Shown: piece after piece, positions 30,652-39,556 of the stretch
Numbering within the stretch: position 1 is the first letter of the stretch
Layout of the letters: every line of letters starts with the position of its first letter
Source: Streptomyces phaeolivaceus
GTDB taxonomy: Bacteria; Actinomycetota; Actinomycetes; Streptomycetales; Streptomycetaceae
Reading direction: 5' to 3'
NCBI RefSeq assembly: GCF_009184865.1
Contig: NZ_CP045096.1
Location: 9,424,001-9,488,000 of the forward strand
DNA: 64,000 nt
Made by a program: the position numbers and the translations under genes
Notes under the pieces: generated by a model
What the model saw: the letters and a program-made list of their open reading frames with translations, nothing else
What the model was told of the DNA's origin: nothing
Databases searched by the model: none

Positions 30652-30668
30652 ACTACGAAGGGGTGTTG

Positions 30669-30989
30669 ATGAAGCGCGTGTGCTTTCTGCTGAAGGTCAG
30701 GGCGGACCGCCTCGACGAGTACCGCGAGCGGCACGCCGCCGTGTGGCCCGAGATGCTTGAGGCGCTCTCGGCGACCGGCTGGCACAACTACTCGCTCTTC
30801 CTGCGCGAGGACGGCCTGCTGGTCGGCTACTTGGAGACCGAGGACTTCGAAGCCGCCCTGGCCGGCATGGAGGCCACCGACGTCAACGCCCGCTGGCAGA
30901 CGGAGATGGCGCCGTTCTTCGAGTCGCTGGACGGCGCCCGCCCCGACGAGGCCATGAAACCCCTCACCGAGGTCTTCCACCTCGCCTAG
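30669..30989 (+). CDS. rhaM: RhaM: L-rhamnose mutarotase
   Basis: A 106-residue alpha/beta-barrel-dimer enzyme interconverting rhamnose anomers. It shows CFLLKVRADRLDEYRERHAA, VWPEMLEALSATGWHNYSLF and YLETEDFEAALAGME, including the conserved His and Tyr region of the family. It follows rhaS by 17 bases with GAAGGGG before the ATG, so it is part of the importer transcript. Mutarotase would speed supply of the anomer used by RhaI. Confidence 0.93.
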   Translation: MKRVCFLLKVRADRLDEYRERHAAVWPEMLEALSATGWHNYSLFLREDGLLVGYLETEDFEAALAGMEATDVNARWQTEMAPFFESLDGARPDEAMKPLTEVFHLA

Positions 30990-31048
30990 ACCCCCCACGT
31001 CGCAGCACCCTCCCCCTCCCCACCTCGCTCGACAATGGAGTCCCCGAG

Positions 31049-32473
31049 ATGAAGAGACGTACCCTGCTCGGTGCCGCACTCGCCGGTGCCGTCGTGTCCC
31101 CCGTCCTCGGCGCCGCGACCGCCCGTGCCGCGGACCCCGGCCCGTCCGTCAGCCAGACCGGCAACACCCTGCTCGACAGCCAGGCCCTCTTCTTCGTGTC
31201 CTACGACGGCCTGGTCAACAACAACTCGTTCCAGAAGAACGGCCTGTTGACCTACAAGGGTTACCAGTACGCCGTCTGGTACACCGCCGACCGCAACGCC
31301 GTCGTCGGCCGCCGCGTCCTCGGCTCCAGCACCTGGTCCACCGTCAAGGTCGGCCACACCCTGCGCTACAACGACTCCCACAACGTCATCTCCATGGGCG
31401 TCTCCAAGGTCGACGGCCGCCTCCACCTCAACATGGACTCGCACAGCGACGGCTTCACCTACGTCAAGTCGGTCGCCGGACTGCTGGACAACCCGGCCGG
31501 ACTCAGCTGGATCGCGAGCCGCTTCGGCGCCCCGCAGTCCACCCTCGACGGGCTCGCGCTCACCTCGCAGTTCACGTATCCGCAGTTCGTCTCGATGCCC
31601 GACGGCAAGCTCCAGCTGAGCTACCGCGTCGGTGTCTCGGGCAACGGCCGCAACGCCATCGCCGAGTACAACGGGACCTCCTGGACCAACCTCGGCGAGT
31701 GGACCAGCTCCACCGGCACCTACACCAGCGAGCACGGCTCCAGCACCGTCCGCAACATGTACCTGCACGGCATCGACTACGACAAGAACGGCCGGCTGCA
31801 CTCGTTCTTCACCTGGCGCGAGCAGAACGGCGCCGTGATGTGCAACGGCGGCGGCATCACCAACCACGACACCGGCTACGTCTACTCGGACGACCTGGGC
31901 CGCACCTGGCGCAACAACGCGGGCGCGGTCGTCGGCACCACCGGCGGCTCCGACAGGGTCGCCGTCACCGACAGCGGCCTGGTCGTCGACGCGCTGAACC
32001 CGGACCACTCCCTGATGAACCAGGAGAGCCAGTTCACCGACTCGGCCGGCCGCCCGCACGCCATCATCAGCTACGTCCCCGGCCGATTCGGCCAGTGCAC
32101 CACGAACTACGTCACCAACCGCACCGCCAACGGCCGTGCCTTCCACGTCCGCAGGAACGCCTCCGGCACCTGGCAGAAGACCGAGATCCCGGTCGCCCTC
32201 GGCTCCAGCCAGCGCACCAAGCTGGCCCTGGACAAGTACAACAACGCGTACGCGATCCTGCCCTTCGGCCGGATATGGGGGGCGTCGGCCGCCTCCGGCT
32301 ACACCGACTGGAAGGTGCTGTTCGACGCCAGCGGCCTCAACGCCTTCGGGGAGGTCGTGATCGACGAGACGCGGATCGCCCAGGACAACGCGCTGTCCGT
32401 GATGTACCAGGTGAAGTCCAGCGGTACGACCCCGTCGGCGCTCCGCGTCGTCGACTTCGCCCTGCCCGCCTGA
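31049..32473 (+). CDS. Exported BNR-4 beta-propeller protein, candidate rhamnosyl-uronate polysaccharide lyase
   Basis: A 474-residue secreted protein with a Tat-like signal (MKRRTLLGAALAG ... ATARAADPG). The mature part looks like the BNR_4 propeller, a fold shared by ulvan lyases and rhamnose-glucuronate lyases. NDSHNVISMGVSKVDGRLH and LNMDSHSDGFTYVKS provide His111 and His132, FTYPQFVSMPDGKLQLSYR provides Tyr177 and Arg193, and MYLHGIDYDKNGRLHSFFTW follows. These spacings are close to those I recall for the PL25 active site. It lies between rhaM and the LacI gene in the rhamnose block. Cleavage of a Rha-GlcA-containing glycan to release rhamnose is an inference; no enzymatic class is certain. 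Confidence 0.7.
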   Translation: MKRRTLLGAALAGAVVSPVLGAATARAADPGPSVSQTGNTLLDSQALFFVSYDGLVNNNSFQKNGLLTYKGYQYAVWYTADRNAVVGRRVLGSSTWSTVKVGHTLRYNDSHNVISMGVSKVDGRLHLNMDSHSDGFTYVKSVAGLLDNPAGLSWIASRFGAPQSTLDGLALTSQFTYPQFVSMPDGKLQLSYRVGVSGNGRNAIAEYNGTSWTNLGEWTSSTGTYTSEHGSSTVRNMYLHGIDYDKNGRLHSFFTWREQNGAVMCNGGGITNHDTGYVYSDDLGRTWRNNAGAVVGTTGGSDRVAVTDSGLVVDALNPDHSLMNQESQFTDSAGRPHAIISYVPGRFGQCTTNYVTNRTANGRAFHVRRNASGTWQKTEIPVALGSSQRTKLALDKYNNAYAILPFGRIWGASAASGYTDWKVLFDASGLNAFGEVVIDETRIAQDNALSVMYQVKSSGTTPSALRVVDFALPA

Positions 32474-32586
32474 TTCCCGTACGAGCGGCGTGTCCGCGCA
32501 CCTGACCGGGCCGTTCCCGCGGCGGCCCCGAAGGTAATGTGACCGTAGGCCCGCCGCTCCCGTACCTTCCTGGAGGTCCCTGTCCG

Positions 32587-33618
32587 ATGTCGCAGCCGGT
32601 GGGTATCAAGGACGTCGCCGCAGCCGCCGGAGTCTCCGTCGGCACGGTCTCCAACGTCATCAACCGGCCCGACTCGGTGGCCTCCGGTACCCGGGCCCGG
32701 GTGCTGGCCGCGATCGACCGCCTCGGCTATGTCCGCAGCGAGTCGGCACGCCAGCTGCGGGCCGGGCGGAGCCGGATCATGGGGCTGCTCGTGCTCGACA
32801 TGGGCAACCCCTTCTTCGTCGACGTCACGCGCGGTGCGGAGCGGGCCGCGCGCGACGCCGGACTCGGTGTGATGGTCTGCAACAGCGCGCAGAGCGCGGG
32901 CGAGGAGGCCGAGTACCTCTCGCTCTTCGCCGAACAGCGGGTGCGCGGTGTGCTGCTCACCCCCGCCGACGCGACGGGACGCAACATCGAGGCGTTCCGC
33001 CGCCACGGCATCCCCTTCGTCCTCGTCGACCGGGTCGCCGAGGGCACCACCGAGTGCTCCGTCTCCGTTGACGACGTCGCGGGCGGCGCCCTCGCCGCAC
33101 GGCATCTGGTGGACGCGGGCCACCGCTCCCTGGCGTACGTCAGCGGACCGGCGGGTCTCAACCAGGTCCGCGACCGCCGTACGGGCGCCCTGAACGCCCT
33201 GCGGGAGGCGGGACTCGGCCCCGAGGCGCTGCGCGAACTGCCCACCGAACGCCTCGACGTGGCCGCCGGCCGGGACGCGGGCGCCCGCCTCCTCGGCCTC
33301 GCCGAACGCCCCACCGCCGTCTTCTGCGCCAACGACCTGCTCGCCCTCGGCGTCCTCCAGGCCATGTACGCGGCCGGGGTGAGCGTCCCCGACGACCTCG
33401 CCATCGTCGGCTACGACGACATCGAGTTCGCCGCCGCGGCGGCCGTCCCCCTCACCTCCGTACGGCAGCCCGCCGTCACCATGGGCGCCCTCGCCGCCGA
33501 ACTCCTCCTGGAGGAGACCGAGACCGAGGCCGAGACCGCGCCCGTCCCGCACGAGCACCGGCGGGTCGTCCTCCAGCCGGAACTGGTGGTACGGCGCTCC
33601 AGCCTCTCCGCGCGCTGA
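32587..33618 (+). CDS. LacI-family regulator of the rhamnose genes
   Basis: A 343-residue repressor. The helix-turn-helix is at the extreme N-terminus, IKDVAAAAGVSVGTVSNVIN, followed by the hinge SARQLRAGRSRIMG and a PBP-1 ligand domain with VLDMGNPFFVDVTRGAE, FCANDLLALGVLQAM and IVGYDDIEFAAAAAVPLTS. The ATG at 32587 follows CTGGAGG. Its place at the end of the importer block, and the matching palindromes at 25.75 and 25.92 kb, suggest control of both divergent units with rhamnose or a derivative as inducer. Confidence 0.92.
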   Translation: MSQPVGIKDVAAAAGVSVGTVSNVINRPDSVASGTRARVLAAIDRLGYVRSESARQLRAGRSRIMGLLVLDMGNPFFVDVTRGAERAARDAGLGVMVCNSAQSAGEEAEYLSLFAEQRVRGVLLTPADATGRNIEAFRRHGIPFVLVDRVAEGTTECSVSVDDVAGGALAARHLVDAGHRSLAYVSGPAGLNQVRDRRTGALNALREAGLGPEALRELPTERLDVAAGRDAGARLLGLAERPTAVFCANDLLALGVLQAMYAAGVSVPDDLAIVGYDDIEFAAAAAVPLTSVRQPAVTMGALAAELLLEETETEAETAPVPHEHRRVVLQPELVVRRSSLSAR

Positions 33619-33750
33619 GCCCGGTGGTCGCGCGCTGAGCGGTCGTTCAGTAGACCGCCTCGGGAATTTCTTGATCCACGGGGTCGGCCGGACGGAGAAT
33701 CTGTGCTGGACTGGACCACGGCCTGGAATCCGTCCGCCCAAGGAGCCCTG

Positions 33751-35052
33751 TTGTCCGTCAGCTACCGGCAGCCCGGTGTCGTCCTCACCGACCGCCGCTT
33801 CACCGTCCCCCTCGACCACGACCGCCCGAAGGGGGAGCGGATCGAGCTCTACGCGCGCGAGGTCGTCGCCGGCGACAAGGCGGACGCCGAACTGCCCTGG
33901 CTGGTCTATCTGCAGGGCGGCCCCGGCTTCGGGGCGAACCGTTTCGTCGGCCGTGAGGCCTGGCTGGACCGGGCCCTGGAGGAGTACCGGGTGCTGCTCC
34001 TGGACCAGCGCGGCACCGGCGCCTCCACCCCCGCCAACCGCCAGACCCTCCCATTGCGCGGCGGCCCCGTCGAACAGGCCGACTACCTCGCCCACTTCCG
34101 CGCCGACTCCATCGTCCGCGACTGCGAGAGCATCCGCCCCGAGGTCACCGGCGGCGCCCCCTGGGCCGTCCTCGGCCAGAGCTTCGGCGGCTTCTGCGCG
34201 GTCACCTATCTGTCCACCGCCCCCGGGGGCCTGAGCACCGCCGTCATCACCGGCGGACTGCCGACCCTGGACGGCCACGCGGACGACGTCTACCGCGCCG
34301 CGTACCCGCGTATCGAACGCAAGGTCGCCGCCCACTACGCCCGTTACCCGCAGGACGTGGAACGGGCCCGTCGCATCGCCGAGCACCTCCTCGAACACGA
34401 GCCCGTCCTGAACGGCGGCCACCGGCTCACCGTCGAGGCCTTCCAGTCCCTCGGCATCCTCCTCGGTCGCGGCGACGGCAGCCACCGCCTGCACTTTCTG
34501 CTGGAGGACGCCTTCGTCCGCACCCCGCGGGGCCCCGCGCTGTCCGACGCCTTCCAGGAGGACGTGCGGAGCCTGCTGTCGTTCGCCGGGCATCCGCTGT
34601 ACGCGCTGCTCCACGAGGCCTGCTACGACCAGGGCGAGCGCCCCACCGCCTGGTCCGCCGAGCGGGTGCGCGCCGAGTTCCCGCAGTTCGACGCCGCCAA
34701 GACGCTCACCGGGGACGGGCCGATCCTCTTCACCGGCGAGTCCGTCCACCCCTGGACCTTCGACACCGACCCGGCCCTGAGCCCGCTGCGCGACACCGCC
34801 GAGGAACTGGCCGCCCGCACCGACTGGGCGCCCCTGTACGCCCCGGCCCGCCTCGCCGTCAACGAGGTCCCGGTCGCCGCCGCGATCTACCACGACGACA
34901 TGTACGTCGACACGGCCCACTCCCTGCGGACCGCCCGCGCGATCCGGGGCCTGCGCACCTGGGTCACGGACGAGTTCGAACACGACGGGGTACGGGCCGG
35001 GGGGCCGAGGGTGCTGGACCGGCTGCTCGCACTGACGCGCGACGAGGAGTGA
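33751..35052 (+). CDS. Prolyl aminopeptidase-like alpha/beta hydrolase (S33)
   Basis: A 433-residue alpha/beta hydrolase. The oxyanion region is [15 protein letters not shown], followed by [13 protein letters not shown], the nucleophile elbow [15 protein letters not shown] and the late acid/His region [15 protein letters not shown]. The large cap between residues 190 and 340 fits proline iminopeptidase. The TTG at 33751 is chosen because AAGGAG stands five bases upstream; an in-frame start at 33703 has no such site. No signal peptide is seen, so it is probably cytoplasmic. Confidence 0.88.
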   Translation: MSVSYRQPGVVLTDRRFTVPLDHDRPKGERIELYAREVVAGDKADAELPWLVYLQGGPGFGANRFVGREAWLDRALEEYRVLLLDQRGTGASTPANRQTLPLRGGPVEQADYLAHFRADSIVRDCESIRPEVTGGAPWAVLGQSFGGFCAVTYLSTAPGGLSTAVITGGLPTLDGHADDVYRAAYPRIERKVAAHYARYPQDVERARRIAEHLLEHEPVLNGGHRLTVEAFQSLGILLGRGDGSHRLHFLLEDAFVRTPRGPALSDAFQEDVRSLLSFAGHPLYALLHEACYDQGERPTAWSAERVRAEFPQFDAAKTLTGDGPILFTGESVHPWTFDTDPALSPLRDTAEELAARTDWAPLYAPARLAVNEVPVAAAIYHDDMYVDTAHSLRTARAIRGLRTWVTDEFEHDGVRAGGPRVLDRLLALTRDEE

Positions 35053-35092
35053 ACGCGGGCCGGTTGTCGGTGCGCGGGGCTACTGTGCCGAT

Positions 35093-35845
35093 ATGACCGA
35101 CCCGCGGAAGGACCAGCCGGATCAGCTGAAGCCCCTGCCCGACGACTGGACACGCGCCCTCGCCGTCGTGGCCCACCCGGACGACCTCGAATACGGCTGC
35201 TCGGCGGCGGTCGCCGCCTGGACCGACGCCGGCCGTGAGGTCGCGTACGTCCTGGCCACCCGCGGCGAGGCCGGCATCGACACCCTGGAGCCCGCGCGCT
35301 GCGGCCCGCTGCGCGAGCGGGAGCAGCGGGCGAGCGCGGCCGTCGTGGGGGTGTCGGTGGTCGAGTTCCTCGACCACGCGGACGGCGTCATCGAGTACGG
35401 GACCGCCCTGCGCCGGGACATCGCGGCGGCCATCCGCCGGCACCGCCCCGAGCTGGTCGTCACCCTCAACCACCGCGACACCTGGGGCGGGGTCGCCTGG
35501 AACACCCCCGACCATGTGGCGGTGGGCCGAGCCACCCTGGACGCCGCCGGGGACGCCGGGAACCGCTGGATCTTCCCCGAACTCGTCGAACAGGGCCTGG
35601 AACCCTGGGACGGCGTCCGCTGGGTCGCCGTCGCCGGTTCGTCCAGCCCCACCCACGCCGTCGACGCGACGCCCGGCCTGGACCGCGCGGTCGCCTCCCT
35701 CCTGGAACACCGCACCTATCTGGAGGTGCTCACCGAGGAGGACCCCGAGACGTACGCCCGCGACTTCCTCACCGGCTTCGCCCGGACCACGGGGGAGCGG
35801 TTCGGCGGCAGACCGGCCGTCGCCTTCGAGGTGTTCCCCCGGTGA
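35093..35845 (+). CDS. PIG-L family zinc deacetylase
   Basis: A 250-residue LmbE/PIG-L fold protein, with metal motif [20 protein letters not shown] and the later ligand in [37 protein letters not shown] and [10 protein letters not shown] are family elements. Members deacetylate GlcNAc-containing small molecules such as mycothiol or bacillithiol precursors, or secondary metabolites; the substrate here is unknown. Its 3' end overlaps the GNAT gene by 4 bases, so the two probably act together. Confidence 0.88.
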   Translation: MTDPRKDQPDQLKPLPDDWTRALAVVAHPDDLEYGCSAAVAAWTDAGREVAYVLATRGEAGIDTLEPARCGPLREREQRASAAVVGVSVVEFLDHADGVIEYGTALRRDIAAAIRRHRPELVVTLNHRDTWGGVAWNTPDHVAVGRATLDAAGDAGNRWIFPELVEQGLEPWDGVRWVAVAGSSSPTHAVDATPGLDRAVASLLEHRTYLEVLTEEDPETYARDFLTGFARTTGERFGGRPAVAFEVFPR

Positions 35846-36360
35846 CGGGCGCCGAGGGCCCCGGGCACGGGGTGCGGCTGGAACCCTGGTCCGAGGACGA
35901 CTTCTGCCTCCTGCGGCGCATCAACAGCCCCCGGATGACCGAGCACTTGGGCGGCCCGGAGACCGAGGAGGAGCTGACCGCACGGCACCACCGCTATCTC
36001 GACGTGGCCGCCGGACAGATGTACCGGGTGACGCTGGCCGACACCGGCGAGACCGTCGGCTCGATCGGCTACTGGGAACACGAGTGGCGGGGCGAGACCG
36101 TCTGGGAGACCGGATGGGGGATCCTCCCCGAGTTCCAGGGCCGGGGCCTCGCCGTACGGGCCGCACGTGCGGTCGTCGAGGTGGCGCGGGAGTCGCGGAC
36201 GCACCGCTATGCGCACGCGCTGCCGAGGGTGGCGAACACCGCGTCGAACGCGGTGTGCCGCAAGGCCGGGTTCACCCTGCTCGGCGAGGTCTCCGTGGAG
36301 TATCCGAAGGGGCACTGGAGCATGTCGAACGACTGGCGGCTGGCGTTGGCACGGGACTGA
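35842..36360 (+). CDS. GNAT-family N-acetyltransferase (RimJ/RimL type)
   Basis: A 172-residue acetyltransferase. [19 protein letters not shown] opens the fold, and the acetyl-CoA loop is [20 protein letters not shown], with [17 protein letters not shown] as the last strand motif. The GTG start overlaps the PIG-L stop as GTGA, so a coupled deacetylase/acetyltransferase pair is likely. The acceptor cannot be read from sequence. Confidence 0.9.
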   Translation: MTGAEGPGHGVRLEPWSEDDFCLLRRINSPRMTEHLGGPETEEELTARHHRYLDVAAGQMYRVTLADTGETVGSIGYWEHEWRGETVWETGWGILPEFQGRGLAVRAARAVVEVARESRTHRYAHALPRVANTASNAVCRKAGFTLLGEVSVEYPKGHWSMSNDWRLALARD

Positions 36361-36387
36361 CCGCCGGGGCCAGGGGCGCTCGTTAGG

Positions 36388-37236
36388 GTGGACCATGTGG
36401 AACAAACCTCAGGTGAGCCCCTTACCCTGCGTGACCTGCGTGACCTGCGCGCCGACTGCGGCGACTGCTTCGGTCTGTGCTGTGTCGCCCTGCCCTTCGC
36501 CCGCTCGGCGGACTTCGCCGTGGACAAGCCGGCGGGCAAGGCGTGCGGCAACCTCCGGGACGACTTCGGGTGCGGCATCCACACCCGGCTCAGGGACGCG
36601 GGCTTCAACGGCTGTACGGTCTACGACTGCTTCGGCGCCGGACAGCAGGTCTCCCAGGTCACCTTCGGCGGCGAGAACTGGCGCACCGGCGGCCCCGAGC
36701 ACGCCCGGCGGATGTTCGACGTGTTCCCCGTGGTCCGCCAACTCCACGAACTCCTCTGGTACCTGACCGAGTCGCTGACCCTCCCCGCCGCCCGCCCGGT
36801 ACACGCCGATCTGCGCCGGACACGCGACGAGACCAAGGAGCTGACCATGAAGTCCGCCCGGGAACTGGGGGAGTTGGACGTCGCCGCGTACCGGGGACGC
36901 GTCAACGAGCTGTTGCTGAAGGTCAGCGACCTGATGCGAGCGGGCGCGGGCCGCGGACGGAACCACCGGGGCGCCGACCTGATGGGCGCCCGTCTCAAGG
37001 GCGCCGACCTCCGCAGGGCGAGCCTCCGCGGCGCCTACCTCATAGCCGCCGACCTGACCGGCGCCGATCTGCGCGGCGCGGACCTGATAGGCGCCGACCT
37101 CCGCGACACCGACCTCACCGACGCGGACCTGACCGGCGCCTTCTTCCTGACCCAGCCCCAGCTCGACGCCGCACGCGGCAGCGCCGGCACCCGCCTGCCG
37201 GCCTCAGTCACCCGCCCCGGCCACTGGACCACGTGA
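36388..37236 (+). CDS. Cys-rich pentapeptide-repeat protein
   Basis: A protein of about 282 residues in two parts. The first (residues about 20-100) has ten cysteines grouped as RADCGDCFGLCCVALPF, ACGNLRDDFGCGIHTR and NGCTVYDCFGAG, resembling metal or Fe-S binding YkgJ-like domains. The second (residues about 188-250) has at least ten pentapeptide units, A(D/N/S)LxG, as in GADLMGARLKGADLRRASLR, predicting a short right-handed beta helix. GTG codons at 36388 and 36397 are both possible starts. The 3' end overlaps the convergent P450 gene by 33 bases. Function unknown. Confidence 0.85.
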   Translation: MDHVEQTSGEPLTLRDLRDLRADCGDCFGLCCVALPFARSADFAVDKPAGKACGNLRDDFGCGIHTRLRDAGFNGCTVYDCFGAGQQVSQVTFGGENWRTGGPEHARRMFDVFPVVRQLHELLWYLTESLTLPAARPVHADLRRTRDETKELTMKSARELGELDVAAYRGRVNELLLKVSDLMRAGAGRGRNHRGADLMGARLKGADLRRASLRGAYLIAADLTGADLRGADLIGADLRDTDLTDADLTGAFFLTQPQLDAARGSAGTRLPASVTRPGHWTT

Positions 37237-38706
37237 CGGCACCCCGGCCGCCCGCCGCTCCACGTGCAGCCGCAGCCCGTCCGGCATCAGGGTGAGCCGT
37301 TCCGCGACCCGCAGCCGGTACGCCGGATCCGGCCTCAGCTCGTACCGGCGCAGCAGCAGCCCCAGCACCAACGTGGCCTCGTGGAGCGCGAACTGACGGC
37401 CGATACAGGCCCGCGCCCCCGTGCCGAACGGCTTGAACGTGTGCGGGGCCCGCGCGCGTACGGCCGCCGCGTCGAAGCGGTCCGGGTCGAACCGCTCCGC
37501 GTCCGCGCCCCACACCTCCGGGTCCCGGTGCAGCATCGCCGTCAGCACCAGCGCCCAGGCACCCCGCCGCATCGGATGCACCCCGCCCAGCACGGTGTCC
37601 TCCCGGGCCTCCCGGGAGAAGGCCGGCGCGGTCGGCCACAGCCGCAGCGCCTCGTCCAGCACCCGGCGCACGTACCGCAGCCTGGCCACCTGCTCGTAGT
37701 CCGGCCGCACGGCACCGCCCCACACCCGGTCCACCTCGGAGCGGGCACGGGCGGCCAGGTCCGGGTAGCGGGCGAGGTAGTGCAGGGCGAAGGAGAGGGC
37801 GCCCGAGGTGGTCTCGTGCCCGGCGACCAGGAAGGTGATGACCTGCCGCCGCACGTTCTCGGCGGACAGCCGCTCCCCGCTCTCCGGGTGCGCGGTCTCC
37901 AGCATCCGGTCGAGCAGATCACCGTCACCACCCCCGGCGCCACGGCCACCGCCCCCGGAGGCCTGCCGCGCCCGCACCACCGCGTCGACCGTCTCGTTCA
38001 GGAACGCCATGTCCGCCCGGTCGCGCCGGGCGGCACCGCGCAGCAGCAGCGGCAGCAGCGGGTCGGGGACGATGTTGCGGCGCTGCGCGTACGTCAGGGT
38101 GCCGACCATCGCGGCGACGAACGGGTGCGGCCGGGTGCGCTCGAAGGAGCCGAAGTCATGGCCGAAGCCGGTACGGGCGATCGTCTCCAGCGTCAGCTTG
38201 GTCATGTCGCCGGGCACGTCCACTGCGCTGCCCGCCGCGCCCGCCCGGTCCCAGTGCTCCATCAGCCGCTCGGCGACGTCGAGCATCATCGGGTGGTAGC
38301 CGGCCATGGCGTCCCGGCTGAAGCCGGGGGCCAGGACGTCGTGCGCGAGCTGCCAGTTGGGCTCGTGGTTGTACGCCGTGAACAGCCCGTCCCCGGCCAC
38401 CGGGCGCAGATTGGCGACCCCGACGCCCACATGCTTGGCGAACCGCGCCTCGTCCGCCAGCTCGGCCGCGAGCCCGGCACCCCCGATGAACACGACCTCC
38501 TTGCCGAACGCCTTCCGCCGGAAGATCGGCCCGAGGCGCCGCCCCAGACGCACCGACTCCTGGACGGGCGTGCGCACATTGGTGCCGAGCGCGTCGCCGA
38601 CGACGGGTATCCGGTACGGCGGATGCGGGATGCGGTGCAGCTCGGGCCAGCCCAGCTCCGCGCTGCGGAATCCCTTGACAGCCGTGGCCCCTGTCGTCGC
38701 CGTCAT
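37204..38706 (-). CDS. CYP102-like cytochrome P450 heme domain (stand-alone)
   Basis: A 500-residue P450. The oxygen-binding helix has LVAGHETTSGALSFAL, the ExxR motif is VLDEALRLWPTAPAFSREA, and the heme thiolate loop is FKPFGTGARACIGRQFALHE. GDGLFTAYNHEPNWQLAHD, GYHPMMLDVAERLMEHWDRA and THFKPFG-type spacing match the P450 BM3 heme domain, not the common soluble actinobacterial CYPs. The reductase half normally fused to CYP102 is absent: the protein ends 25 residues after the last heme-domain strand. The ATG at 38706 follows GAGGGAGATG. It diverges from a TetR gene with shared operator DNA. Confidence 0.9.
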   Translation of the reverse strand: MTATTGATAVKGFRSAELGWPELHRIPHPPYRIPVVGDALGTNVRTPVQESVRLGRRLGPIFRRKAFGKEVVFIGGAGLAAELADEARFAKHVGVGVANLRPVAGDGLFTAYNHEPNWQLAHDVLAPGFSRDAMAGYHPMMLDVAERLMEHWDRAGAAGSAVDVPGDMTKLTLETIARTGFGHDFGSFERTRPHPFVAAMVGTLTYAQRRNIVPDPLLPLLLRGAARRDRADMAFLNETVDAVVRARQASGGGGRGAGGGDGDLLDRMLETAHPESGERLSAENVRRQVITFLVAGHETTSGALSFALHYLARYPDLAARARSEVDRVWGGAVRPDYEQVARLRYVRRVLDEALRLWPTAPAFSREAREDTVLGGVHPMRRGAWALVLTAMLHRDPEVWGADAERFDPDRFDAAAVRARAPHTFKPFGTGARACIGRQFALHEATLVLGLLLRRYELRPDPAYRLRVAERLTLMPDGLRLHVERRAAGVPSRGPVAGAGD

Positions 38707-38761
38707 GACCACATCTCCCTCGTGCGCACGCCGTGCCGCGGTCGTCGCGGCTGTTGTACTC

Positions 38762-38802
38762 GGGTTCAATAGCGGTGTCAGTCTCGTCCCGTTGTTGAAC
38801 CC
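38762..38802. promoter_or_regulatory. Inverted repeat between the P450 and TetR genes
   Basis: GGGTTCAA (38762-38769) and TTGAACCC (38795-38802) are perfect 8-bp inverted arms 25 bases apart. They sit in the 116-base divergent region, 20 bases before the TetR start. This suggests a TetR operator acting on both genes. Confidence 0.65.
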
Positions 38803-38822
38803 ACGTCAAGTAAGGTGACGGT

Positions 38823-39431
38823 ATGGCAGCCAGGCAGGGAGAGCGCCCGCGTCGTCGGCTCAGCACCGGGGAACGCCGCGAACAGCTCCTCGCGGTGGGC
38901 GCCCGGCTCTTCTCCGAGAGCCCCTACGACGATGTGTGGATCGAGCAGGTGGCCGAGATCGCCGGTGTCTCCCGGGGGCTGCTCTACCACTACTTCCCGA
39001 ACAAGCGGGTCTTCTTCGCCGCCGTCGTCGAGCGCGAGAGCGAGCGGATGCTGCGGATCATGACCCCCGCGCCGGGCCGGTCGGCGCGCGAGCGGCTGGC
39101 CAACGGCCTCGACGCCTTCCTCGCGTACGTCGAGGAACACGCCCACGGCTTCCGGGCGTTCCATCGCGCCGACGCCACCGGCGACCAGGCCGTGCGCAAG
39201 GTCTACCAGCGCGCGCTGGCCGCGCAGGAGGCGCGGATCCTGGCGGCCCTGGCCTCGGACGCGGAGTTCGCGGCGGCGCTGGAGGCGCGGCCCGAGACGC
39301 GGCTCGCGGTGCGTGGCTGGCTGTCGTTCACGACGGCCGTCTGCCTGGAGTGGCTGCGGGGTGCGGAGTTCTCCCGGGAACAGGTGCGGGAGCTGTGCGC
39401 GCGGGCGCTGTTCGGAGTGCTCGCGCCCTGA
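38823..39431 (+). CDS. TetR-family regulator beside the P450
   Basis: A 202-residue TetR regulator. The helix-turn-helix is VAEIAGVSRGLLYHYFPNKR at about residues 42-61, preceded by ERREQLLAVGARLF. The C-terminal ligand domain ends with WLSFTTAVCLEWLRGAEF. Divergent orientation and an 8-bp inverted repeat make it the probable local repressor of the P450, with a fatty-acid-like ligand possible given the CYP102 relation. The ligand is a guess. Confidence 0.9.
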   Translation: MAARQGERPRRRLSTGERREQLLAVGARLFSESPYDDVWIEQVAEIAGVSRGLLYHYFPNKRVFFAAVVERESERMLRIMTPAPGRSARERLANGLDAFLAYVEEHAHGFRAFHRADATGDQAVRKVYQRALAAQEARILAALASDAEFAAALEARPETRLAVRGWLSFTTAVCLEWLRGAEFSREQVRELCARALFGVLAP

Positions 39432-39527
39432 GCCGATGCCCTGGTCGGTACCCCGTTCGGTACCCCGTTCGGTACCCCGGGCGGTTCGCTGCGGCGAACG
39501 GGAAGTCCACAGACTGGACGCCGGTGG

Positions 39528-39556
39528 TTGGCGTACGCCCCGATCTTCGATAGGTT
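39528..39556 (+). promoter_or_regulatory. Promoter of the DUF2470 gene
   Basis: TTGGCG (39528-39533), a 17-base spacer and TAGGTT (39551-39556) form a standard vegetative promoter. The iron box begins at the end of the -10 element. Confidence 0.65.

Noticed and set aside
32299..34983. 894-codon minus-strand frame
   Set aside because: Antisense to the LacI and peptidase genes, with no start signal or domain.
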